NCBI GenBank assembly: GCA_023412805.1
Contig: JAEZRM010000042.1
Location: 1-64,000 of the forward strand
Length of the DNA stretch: 64,000 nt
Source of the DNA: Pseudomonadota bacterium
Lineage (GTDB): Bacteria; Pseudomonadota; Alphaproteobacteria; Rhizobiales; Hyphomicrobiaceae
Reading direction: 5' to 3'
This document shows, piece by piece, positions 46,785 through 53,692 of the stretch (the first letter of the stretch is position 1; every line of letters starts with the position of its first letter). The position numbers and the translations under genes are program-made. The notes under the pieces were generated by a model, which was not told where the DNA came from, did no database searches, and worked only from the letters and a program-made list of their open reading frames with translations.

Positions 46785-47759
46785 TCAACCGCCCTTCACG
46801 CCTTGGGCATTGACATAGACCGCATAGAGCGACTGGCTCGCGGCCATGAACAGGCGATTACGCTTGAGACCGCCAAAGCAGACGTTGGCGCAGCGTTCCG
46901 GCAGCGCAATATGGCCGATGGGGGTGCCATCGGGCGCAAAAATGCGCACCCCATCGAGCTCTTCCGTGCCCATGCCCCAGCCGCACCAGAGATTGCCGTC
47001 TGTGTCACAGCGGAAGCCATCCGGCGTACCGCCTGCGGCATCGATCACCACACGGCGATTAGCGAGCTTCGTGCCACCCGCCGTCACGTCGTAGGCGATG
47101 ATCTCGCGATTGGGCTGCGCCCGCGACGCGACCACATAGAGGATGCTCTCGTCCGGCGAGAAGGCGAGCCCGTTCGGTCCCGGAATATCATCCGCGAGCA
47201 TTTCCAAACGGCCGCTCGTACCGTCGATGCGATAGAGCCCATGCGGGAGTTCCTGCTCGGCTTTGTATCCCTCGTAGTCGCTCAGCAGACCGAAGGGCGG
47301 ATCCGTGAACCAGATGCTGCCATCGGACTTCACGACGACGTCATTCGGCGAGTTGAGCCGCTTGCCGTCGAAGCGATCGGCGAGAACGGTAATCGTGCCG
47401 TCGTATTCCGTGCGCGTGACGCGACGTCCGCCGTGCTCACATGTGATCAACCGGCCCTGGCGGTCGCGCGTATGGCCGTTCGCGTAGTCGGAAGGCTTGC
47501 GGAAAACAGACGTCACACCCGTCTCCTCGTCCCAGCGCATGATGCGATTGTTGGGAATGTCGCTCCAAAGCAGGTAGCGCCCATCTCCGAACCAGACCGG
47601 ACCTTCCGCCCAGCGAAAGCCGACTGCAAGACGCTCGACCGCGCCGAGCGCGATGACATAGCGCTGAAAGCTCGGATGCAGAATGCGGATGGCAGGATCG
47701 GGATAATAGCTCGCGGGGGTCCATGGGCGACGCGATGCGGGCACGCTGACTTCGGTCAT
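46785..47759 (-). CDS. SMP-30/gluconolactonase family protein
   Basis: 324-residue six-bladed beta-propeller lactonase: RWAEGPVWFGDGRYLLWSDIPNNRIMRWD (metal Glu), RLNSPNDVVVKSDGSIWFTDPPFG (metal Asn), GPNGLAFSPDESILYV and GTPDGFRCDTDGNLWCG (metal Asp). It hydrolyses aldonolactones or related lactones with a divalent metal. It lies between the RidA-like gene (40-base gap) and the ADH gene; an RE-A element separates it from the latter. Confidence 0.92.
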   Translation of the reverse strand: MTEVSVPASRRPWTPASYYPDPAIRILHPSFQRYVIALGAVERLAVGFRWAEGPVWFGDGRYLLWSDIPNNRIMRWDEETGVTSVFRKPSDYANGHTRDRQGRLITCEHGGRRVTRTEYDGTITVLADRFDGKRLNSPNDVVVKSDGSIWFTDPPFGLLSDYEGYKAEQELPHGLYRIDGTSGRLEMLADDIPGPNGLAFSPDESILYVVASRAQPNREIIAYDVTAGGTKLANRRVVIDAAGGTPDGFRCDTDGNLWCGWGMGTEELDGVRIFAPDGTPIGHIALPERCANVCFGGLKRNRLFMAASQSLYAVYVNAQGVKGG

Positions 47760-47799
47760 GTTCTGAGTTTCCTCCGTGCGTTGATTTTTTGATGTGTCG

Positions 47800-48183
47800 T
47801 TACGCGCAGGCTATCGCCTCTATCTCGAGCAGCCACGCCGGATCGAAGATGCCGGTGATGATGCAGGTCAATGCGGGGCGGCGCTCACCGAGAAACTCAC
47901 TGCGCACCTGCCGGTATTCGGGAATGTAGCGGCGGTCGGAAAGGAAGATCGTCACCTTTATCAAGTTGTCGAGCGTCATGTCCGCGGCGTGGAGCTGCGC
48001 AACCACATTCTGCCAGGCAAGGCGTGCTTGGCTCGTGAAATCACCGGGCACCGCGCCATCCACGGCGACAGGAATCTGGCCGCTGACATAGAGCGTGCGC
48101 GTCGCGTTCTGCACCTCGATGGCCTGCGAATACGTGCCCGCGGGCGCCGGTGCGTCCGTCGCTTTGATGATCCGCTTCTGCAT
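47800..48183 (-). CDS. RidA family protein lacking the catalytic arginine
   Basis: 127-residue Rid-fold protein: GTYSQAIEV, LYVSGQIPVA, DNLIKVTIFLSD and the C-terminal EIEAIA. True RidA enzymes hydrolyse 2-aminoacrylate imines with an Arg at position 105 (E. coli); here that site is Leu105 (RPALTC), so imine deaminase activity is not expected. Ribosome site AGGGAGGAAG. It begins the RidA-SMP-30-ADH-hydratase run and is divergent from kdsD. Confidence 0.88.
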   Translation of the reverse strand: MQKRIIKATDAPAPAGTYSQAIEVQNATRTLYVSGQIPVAVDGAVPGDFTSQARLAWQNVVAQLHAADMTLDNLIKVTIFLSDRRYIPEYRQVRSEFLGERRPALTCIITGIFDPAWLLEIEAIACA

Positions 48184-48412
48184 GGTGCTTCCTCCCTTTC
48201 CGGTCGCAGCACTCCGCGTACGCCGTTCACAGGCCGGGTCTAGTTCATCCTTGTGGCAAAATCACTTGCGCCATACACGGACTAACGGCGTGCGCGGATT
48301 GCGGCGCTTGCACGGGCCACCATCATCGTGTCACATCCGGCGCAGGGGAAGCCGATTCGTTCGGCCACGTATTATCCCGGGGCTTTGCGCCTCCGGGATG
48401 GGGGTTATAGTC

Positions 48413-49441
48413 ATGGCATCTGCCGCCCATCGCCCACGATCCATGTCCGCGAAAGAACAACCGGCCAACACCAGCACACCGCTCGCGATCGCCAGCGCCC
48501 TGCGCACGCTCGAAGCTGAAAGCTCGGGTCTGACGGCGCTCGCTGCGTCCCTGCAGAACGGACTTGGCGAGCCCTTTCAGGAAGCCGTCCGCGTACTCGC
48601 CGGCGCCGAGGGTCGCGTCATCATCAGCGGCATCGGCAAATCGGGACACATCGGCCGCAAGATCGCGGCGACGTTCGCATCGACCGGCACGCCCGCCTTC
48701 TTCATGCATCCTTCCGAGGCCGCGCACGGCGATCTCGGCATGGTGACGCCGAAGGACGTGCTGCTCGCCATCTCGTGGTCGGGCGAAACCATCGAGCTCA
48801 AGACGGTCGTCACATACTCGCGCCGCTTCGGCGTGCCCCTGATCTCGATCACGTCGCGCGCCGCTTCCGCGCTCGGTCAGGCTTCCGACATCGTGATCGA
48901 GTTGCCGCGCGCGAGCGAAGCCTGTCCGCACGGCCTCGCGCCGACGACATCCACGACCATGCAGCTCGTGATCGGCGACTGCCTCGCTGTGGCGCTGCTC
49001 GAAGCGCGCGGCTTCACGGCGACGGACTTCAAGGTGTTCCATCCCGGCGGCTCTCTCGGTGCGCAGCTCAAGTTCGTCACCGATCTCATGCACAAGGACG
49101 ACCGTCTGCCGCTCGCACGCGTGGACGAGCCCATGAGCGGCGCGCTGGTCACCATGACGCAAAAGGCGCTCGGCTGCCTCGGCATCGTCGACGGTGACGG
49201 CAAGCTCGTCGGCATCATTACGGACGGCGACTTGCGTCGTCACATGGGCCCCAATCTGTTGACGGCAACAGCCGGCCAGATCATGACGTCGAACCCGAAG
49301 ACGATCAAAGCCACGGCGCTCGCGTCTTCCGCGCTCGACATCCTCAACAAGTCGCGGATCACGACGCTGTTCGTCGTCGACGCCGGGCGGCCCATCGGCC
49401 TGGTCCACGTCCACGACCTCCTGCGCGCAAGCGTCGCCTGA
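48413..49441 (+). CDS. kdsD: Arabinose-5-phosphate isomerase
   Basis: Converts ribulose 5-phosphate to arabinose 5-phosphate, the first step of Kdo synthesis. 342 residues: a SIS domain (about 45-190) with GIGKSGHIGRKIAATFASTG, HPSEAAHGDLGM and ISWSGETIE, followed by FHPGGSLG and two CBS domains (about 215-342). ATG at 48413 is chosen because GGGGG lies upstream; MSAKEQ at 48443 is also possible. A short GC hairpin lies just before the start. Partner of kdsA at 56.7-57.6 kb. Confidence 0.93.
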   Translation: MASAAHRPRSMSAKEQPANTSTPLAIASALRTLEAESSGLTALAASLQNGLGEPFQEAVRVLAGAEGRVIISGIGKSGHIGRKIAATFASTGTPAFFMHPSEAAHGDLGMVTPKDVLLAISWSGETIELKTVVTYSRRFGVPLISITSRAASALGQASDIVIELPRASEACPHGLAPTTSTTMQLVIGDCLAVALLEARGFTATDFKVFHPGGSLGAQLKFVTDLMHKDDRLPLARVDEPMSGALVTMTQKALGCLGIVDGDGKLVGIITDGDLRRHMGPNLLTATAGQIMTSNPKTIKATALASSALDILNKSRITTLFVVDAGRPIGLVHVHDLLRASVA

Positions 49442-49485
49442 ACGCGACGGCATTCGGCAGCAGGCAACGGCGCGTGCGCGAAATG

Positions 49486-49523
49486 AAAAGGCCGCGAGCA
49501 TCGTGTGATGCTCGCGGCCTTTA
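49486..49523. terminator. Bidirectional rho-independent terminator
   Basis: The stem AAAGGCCGCGAGCATC, loop GTGT and its complement GATGCTCGCGGCCTTT are flanked by A and T residues. It separates convergent kdsD (+) and irr (-). Confidence 0.88.
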
Positions 49524-49555
49524 TGTTTGATCAGCAGTGCCTGAGAGGCAGCAAT

Positions 49556-50023
49556 CTAATCGCGCTTGTCCTCGATGAGGCGCACGACGACATCGACGTG
49601 GCTGATGCGCATGCCCTTCGGCGGTGTCGGCAGACCGTCGACGCGTATCGATCCCTCGGGGATGTCCATCAGCTGGCCATCCTGCTCGACATAGAAGTGG
49701 CTGTGGTTCGACGTGTTCGTGTCGAAGTACGTCCGCGTGCCGTCGATCGCGAGTTCGCGCACGAGACCGGCCCGCTTGAACTGATGCAGCGTGTTGTAGA
49801 CCGTCGCAAGCGAGACGCGCTCGCCGCCGGCAACCGCCTCGGCGTGCAGGATCTCAGCCGTCACGTGGCGGCCATGGTCGGTGAACAGCAGTCCGCCGAG
49901 CGCGAGGCGCTGGCGCGTCGGACGCAGCCGAGCGCGGCGCAGCAGCTCCGTTACCTCGGCTTCGTCGAGAGGTCTGCCGTGATCGTGGTGATCATGTGCC
50001 TTGTGCATATTTCCGCTCATCAA
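49556..50023 (-). CDS. irr: Fur-family iron response regulator Irr
   Basis: 155-residue Fur-superfamily protein. The winged helix has LRPTRQRLALGGLLF and VSLATVYNTLHQFKRAGLVREL, followed by TYFDTNTSNHSHFYVEQDGQL, the Irr signature. The heme-related HHH is His-Ser-His here (107-109). Rhizobial Irr represses iron-using pathways under iron limitation and is degraded on binding heme. The N-terminus has a His cluster (HKAHDHHDHG). fabA/fabB, often next to irr, are absent. Confidence 0.9.
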   Translation of the reverse strand: MMSGNMHKAHDHHDHGRPLDEAEVTELLRRARLRPTRQRLALGGLLFTDHGRHVTAEILHAEAVAGGERVSLATVYNTLHQFKRAGLVRELAIDGTRTYFDTNTSNHSHFYVEQDGQLMDIPEGSIRVDGLPTPPKGMRISHVDVVVRLIEDKRD

Positions 50024-50230
50024 GCGTTTCCGCTCATCACAAAAAGGGCGAGCCCGGTCGTCCTCGCCGTCATACCCGATTGGAATACTCGACTTTTGGG
50101 GTCAACATCCAGTATTTTTTGCAACCAAGTTACAGCCTTATAGCGCGGCGCCCCCCCAACCCGCAACCGGGACACCGCCGCAGGGCCTATTCCGACGCTT
50201 GTTTAGACAGCTTCAAAATATCTCACTGTC

Positions 50231-51259
50231 TCAACGATTTGTCAGCTTGAGCTCAATACGGCGGTTTCGCCGCAGCACTTCGTCGCTCGCCCCGTCTTCG
50301 AGCGGCGCGAACTCACCGTAGCCCGCCGCAACGAGCCGGTTGGCCGGCACACCTCGGCTGATCAGGTATTTCACGACACTGATGGCGCGCGCGCTGGACA
50401 GCTCCCAGTTCGAGGGAAAGGCACTGCTGGCAATGGGGCGGGCGTCCGTATGTCCATCCACCTGCAGGGCCCAACCGATCTCCTTCGGGATCTGCCGTTC
50501 GAGCTCGACGATGGCCGCCGCGAGCTGGTCGATGGCCGCCAGACCTTCCGGTGTCATGGTCGCCTGACCGGACGGAAAGAGCACCTCGGACTGGAAGACG
50601 AAGCGGTCGCCGACAATACGGATATCCTTGCGATCCCTCAGCAGCTCCCTGAGGCGACCGAAGAAATCCGAGCGATAGCGCTGCAGCTCCTGCACCTGCC
50701 GGGCGAGCACCACATTGAGGCGCGCCCCCAGATCCGATATTCGCGCCTGCGAATCCTTGTCCTTGGCCTCGGCGGCGGCCAGCGCCTCGTTGAGCGCCGC
50801 GATCTGGCGGCGTAACGCGAGCAGTTGCTGATTGAGCAAGTCCACTTTGGCAAGGGCCTCGCTCGAAACCTCTTTCTGCCCCTCGAGCTCCTTCGTCAGC
50901 GCGCCAACGCGTGCCTCGGCGGTGCCGGCGCGCTCGGCATCGAGCCCCGCGAGGCCAGACAAGCGCGCGCTCTCCGCCCGTGCCGACGCGAGCGTCGCCT
51001 GGATGGCCGCGAGCTCGTCCTCCAGCGATCGGCTCTTGCCCTTTTCGAGCGAGAGCAGGCTCGTGAGTTCGGCAATCTGGAGGTTGAGTTTGCCGAGCGC
51101 GGTATCCTTGCGGCCGGACTCCTGGCTGACGAAATACTGGGCCAGCATGAACAGCGAGAGCAGGAATACGAACGTCAGCAGCAGCGTCGACATGACATCG
51201 ACGTAGCCCGGCCAGAACTCGCCGTACTCGTTCGAACGCCGTGAGCGCGAGCCCGCCAT
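50231..51259 (-). CDS. MotB/OmpA-like peptidoglycan-binding protein
   Basis: 342 residues. A single membrane helix (about 22-43) begins with YVDVMSTLLLTFVFLLSLF; Asp21 sits where MotB has its proton-carrying Asp. A long coiled coil (about 50-190) follows, then an OmpA domain (about 215-340) with DGHTDARPI and NWELSSARAISVVKYLISRGV, which binds peptidoglycan. The partner MotA/TolQ-like gene lies 12 bases upstream in the operon. No flagellar genes are near, so the pair is more likely a non-flagellar ion-driven envelope machine. Confidence 0.85.
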   Translation of the reverse strand: MAGSRSRRSNEYGEFWPGYVDVMSTLLLTFVFLLSLFMLAQYFVSQESGRKDTALGKLNLQIAELTSLLSLEKGKSRSLEDELAAIQATLASARAESARLSGLAGLDAERAGTAEARVGALTKELEGQKEVSSEALAKVDLLNQQLLALRRQIAALNEALAAAEAKDKDSQARISDLGARLNVVLARQVQELQRYRSDFFGRLRELLRDRKDIRIVGDRFVFQSEVLFPSGQATMTPEGLAAIDQLAAAIVELERQIPKEIGWALQVDGHTDARPIASSAFPSNWELSSARAISVVKYLISRGVPANRLVAAGYGEFAPLEDGASDEVLRRNRRIELKLTNR

Positions 51260-51271
51260 TTACGCGTTACC

Positions 51272-52309
51272 TCAGCTTCCCCGCCGTGATCCGCCGCGAC
51301 CCGAGAGATCGCGCAGAACAGACGTCATCTCCGACTGGCGTGCCGCCTGCTCGTCGACCCACTCGCGTACGATCTTCTGCTCGGCCCGCATCTGGCCGAC
51401 GACCTCCTGCAAGCCACGGCCGACCTCGCGCATGGTTTCCGCACCCTGGCCGCCAGATGAGCCGATCAGGTGAATGCGATCGGAAAGCTCCGCGATCGTG
51501 CGCTGCACTTCGAACAGGGCGCCGTAGATCTGCTGGCCGACCTCGCCCGAGCCCTCGCCGCCCGGCGTCAGCTCCGTGATGCCGGAGAGCCATTCTTCGA
51601 GCTCGTTGTAGAAGCGGTTGTGCGCGTGGCTGGCTTGCAGATCGAGGAAGCCGAGCACCAGCGAGCCCCCGAGGCCCATCAGCGATGACGAAAAGGCCGT
51701 GCCCATGCCGCGCAATGGCCCCGCGAGGCCCGACTTCAGCTCCTCGAACATGAGCACGCTGTCGCTGCCCTTCGTGTCGAGCGCATTGATGGTGGTGCCG
51801 ACCGAGTTGATGGTGTCGAGAAGCCCCCAGAACGTACCGAGCAGCCCGAGGAAAACCAGAAGGCCGACGAGATAGCGGCCGGTATCGCGCGCTTCATCAA
51901 GGCGGCCGCCGATCGAATCCATGATCGAGCGCATCGACGACGTCGAAAGCGAGAGCTGTCCCGTGCGATCGCGCAGCATGGTCGCCATCGGCGCCAGCAG
52001 CACCGGCTTGTGCTCGATGGCGAGGCCCGGATCAGCAATGCGGAACGCATTCACCCAACGGATTTCGGGATAGAGGCGAAGAACCTGACCAAAGGCGCGC
52101 AGGATGCCGATGCCGAGCACCGCGAGGATGAACCCGTTCAGCACCGGGTTCGCCCAGAAAGCGTGCTGAATTTGCTGGTAGAGAATGGCGCCGCAGAGGC
52201 CGACGATCACCACGAAGACCAGCATTCCCCGCAGGAAGGGCCCCGGCGTATTGAGCGTTCGGTGCAGCCGTCTGGACGCCAGCTCAGTCGGCCGCGTTCC
52301 TCTCGCCAT
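51272..52309 (-). CDS. MotA/TolQ/ExbB proton channel family protein
   Basis: 345 residues with membrane helices at about 28-50, 57-76, 145-170 and 205-228. The GRYLVGLLVFLGLLGTFWGLLDTINSV helix and GMGTAFSSSLMGLGGSLVLGFLDL are the conserved MotA/TolQ/ExbB pore helices, and a C-terminal coiled coil (about 270-330) follows. It is expected to form a pentamer around two MotB-like subunits from the next gene. It resembles rhizobial MotA-like proteins of unknown role rather than flagellar MotA. Confidence 0.87.
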   Translation of the reverse strand: MARGTRPTELASRRLHRTLNTPGPFLRGMLVFVVIVGLCGAILYQQIQHAFWANPVLNGFILAVLGIGILRAFGQVLRLYPEIRWVNAFRIADPGLAIEHKPVLLAPMATMLRDRTGQLSLSTSSMRSIMDSIGGRLDEARDTGRYLVGLLVFLGLLGTFWGLLDTINSVGTTINALDTKGSDSVLMFEELKSGLAGPLRGMGTAFSSSLMGLGGSLVLGFLDLQASHAHNRFYNELEEWLSGITELTPGGEGSGEVGQQIYGALFEVQRTIAELSDRIHLIGSSGGQGAETMREVGRGLQEVVGQMRAEQKIVREWVDEQAARQSEMTSVLRDLSGRGGSRRGS

Positions 52310-52481
52310 TGCTCAACTCCGCATCACACTCAGCCCCACGTCACAGAGCCGCCGTGGAACGCGGCAGTCGGCACGCAGTGCAACAAACACTACCCGATGA
52401 TCGTGGCAAAACAACCAGGGACTGTGGCGAAAATCACAACTGTCCCGTCATGGCAATTCGAAGGCATCGAGACACACACAC

Positions 52482-53273
52482 TCATGCCGACTTCTGAAGC
52501 GCCCCCAGCAGCAGCTTATGAATCGTCGGATTTCCCGCGACAATGCTGCCTTTGTCGAGCATGTCCTCACCGCCGGTAATGTCGGTCGCGATTCCGCCGG
52601 CCTCCCGCAGAATGACGATGCCTGCCGCCATGTCCCAGGGTTGCAGATCATGCTCCCAGTACCCGTCGAACCGTCCGGCGGCCGTCCAGGCAAGGTCTAC
52701 CGAGGCGGCACCCGTGCGCCTGAGGCCGGCAACGTCGCGCATGAGCGGGCCAGTCTCGCGCTCGAAGCGCTCGTAGCCTCCACGACCGCGAAACGGAATA
52801 CCGGTGCTCAGCACGCTGTCCTGCAGCGACTTGCGCGCAGCCACGCGAAGGCGCCGGTCATTGAGGAAGGCGCCCTTGCCCTTCTCTGCCGTATAGAGCT
52901 CGTCACCCACCGGGTTGTAGATGAGGCCCGCGACCAGCTCTCCATCGCGCTCTAGCGCGATCGAGATCGCGAACAGCGGGATCGAATGCAGGAAGTTCGT
53001 CGTGCCGTCGAGCGGATCGACGATCCAGCGATGCGTCTTGTCATCGCCTTCGATCTCGCCGCCCTCCTCCATGAGGAAACCGTATCCCTGGCGCGCCTTC
53101 GCCAGCTCACGATAGACGATCTCCTCGGCGCGCTGATCGGCGGCCGATACGAAGTTCGCCGGGCCCTTGATCGAGACCTGGAGCTGCGACACCTCACCAA
53201 AATCGCGCGACAGGCTGCGCCCAGCCTTGCGGGCGGCGCCGATCATGACATTCATAAGCGCGGATACAGGCAT
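52482..53273 (-). CDS. suhB: Inositol monophosphatase family protein
   Basis: 263-residue Mg-dependent phosphatase: KGPANFVSAADQRAEEIV, LMEEGGEIEG (metal Glu), WIVDPLDGTTNFLHSIP (metal Asp pair and catalytic loop), and HDLQPWDMAAGIVILREAGG (metal Asp). It hydrolyses inositol-1-phosphate or related sugar phosphates; SuhB also affects transcription antitermination in enterobacteria. ATG at 53273 is chosen, since the upstream open frame runs into the repeat island. Confidence 0.92.
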   Translation of the reverse strand: MPVSALMNVMIGAARKAGRSLSRDFGEVSQLQVSIKGPANFVSAADQRAEEIVYRELAKARQGYGFLMEEGGEIEGDDKTHRWIVDPLDGTTNFLHSIPLFAISIALERDGELVAGLIYNPVGDELYTAEKGKGAFLNDRRLRVAARKSLQDSVLSTGIPFRGRGGYERFERETGPLMRDVAGLRRTGAASVDLAWTAAGRFDGYWEHDLQPWDMAAGIVILREAGGIATDITGGEDMLDKGSIVAGNPTIHKLLLGALQKSA

Positions 53274-53379
53274 GGCGCCTCGGTTTCTTAGCCTGGACTG
53301 ATGGAAGGCTGAACCCCTAGCGCCTGGGGGCCGGAGATACAAGGGGCCGCTGGTCGCGGATGCAGCCGGCTTAATTCGT

Positions 53380-53455
53380 GGCTTCGCCACGAGAGGGGCT
53401 GCCGCCCCTTCAACCCCGCGTGGGGGGGACACCCCCACACCCCCGTCTTTTATGA
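53380..53455 (+). repeat. R3 stem-loop repeat, full copy
   Basis: Successive stems: CGTGGCTTCGCCACG, then GGGGCTGCCGCCCC, then GGGGGACACCCCC followed by ACACCCCCGTCTTTT. Related to the copies at 131-163 (minus strand), 1-26 and 53621-53692. Confidence 0.65.
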
Positions 53456-53483
53456 ACTGGAGCCCGCCGCTGGCACGCCGCGA

Positions 53484-53590
53484 TCCTCTCTCCCCACATG
53501 CTTGGAGAGGGGGCCGCGGCAAACACAAACGGTGCGCAAGTTGCCGCCCCTCATCCTAACCTTCTCCCCGTAAAGGACGGGGAGAAGGGA
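53484..53590. repeat. Palindromic dispersed element RE-A, copy D (shortened)
   Basis: CCTCTCTCCCCACATGCTTGGAGAGG left hairpin, a core that lacks most of the GGGTGAGGGGCGG segment, then CCGCCCCTCATCCTAA and the right hairpin CCTTCTCCCCGTAAAGGACGGGGAGAAGG. It is a diverged or partly deleted copy. Confidence 0.75.
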
Positions 53591-53620
53591 CATGTGGGCG
53601 CCAACAGCAGGCTCCAAGTC

Positions 53621-53692
53621 AAAAAAGGAGGGGGTCCGGGGTCTCCCCGGTAGAGCGCGAGACCTAGTCTCGCTCGTGCCGGAGGCACGAAG
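53621..53692 (-). repeat. R3-like element, possible recJ terminator
   Basis: Read in the recJ direction: CTTCGTGCCTCCGGCACGAG, GCGAGACTAGGTCTCGC, then CCGGGGAGACCCCGG, a C-rich spacer and six T. The order matches the R3 copy at 53380, in opposite orientation. It follows the recJ stop directly, so it could terminate recJ transcripts. Confidence 0.5.

Larger units (their letters stand above)
53274..53692. other. Repeat island between recJ and suhB
   Basis: About 420 bases without a gene. It contains an R3 element on the plus strand (about 53380-53455), an RE-A copy (53484-53590) and a second, diverged R3-like element on the minus strand (about 53621-53692). The two R3 elements therefore flank RE-A in inverted orientation. 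Confidence 0.65.

Noticed and set aside
50040..50130. Irr/Fur operator and promoter upstream of irr
   Set aside because: The AT-rich segment contains a TTGACC but no properly spaced -10 and no recognisable ICE or Fur palindrome.
50231..52309. Zorya phage-defence pair (ZorA/ZorB)
   Set aside because: The pair has the same MotA/MotB base, but no ZorC, ZorD or ZorE effector gene is adjacent and the surroundings are housekeeping genes.
19721..53590. CRISPR array or multi-copy insertion sequence
   Set aside because: The RE-A copies are tens of kilobases apart, lack regular spacers and encode no transposase; they are short non-coding palindromes.
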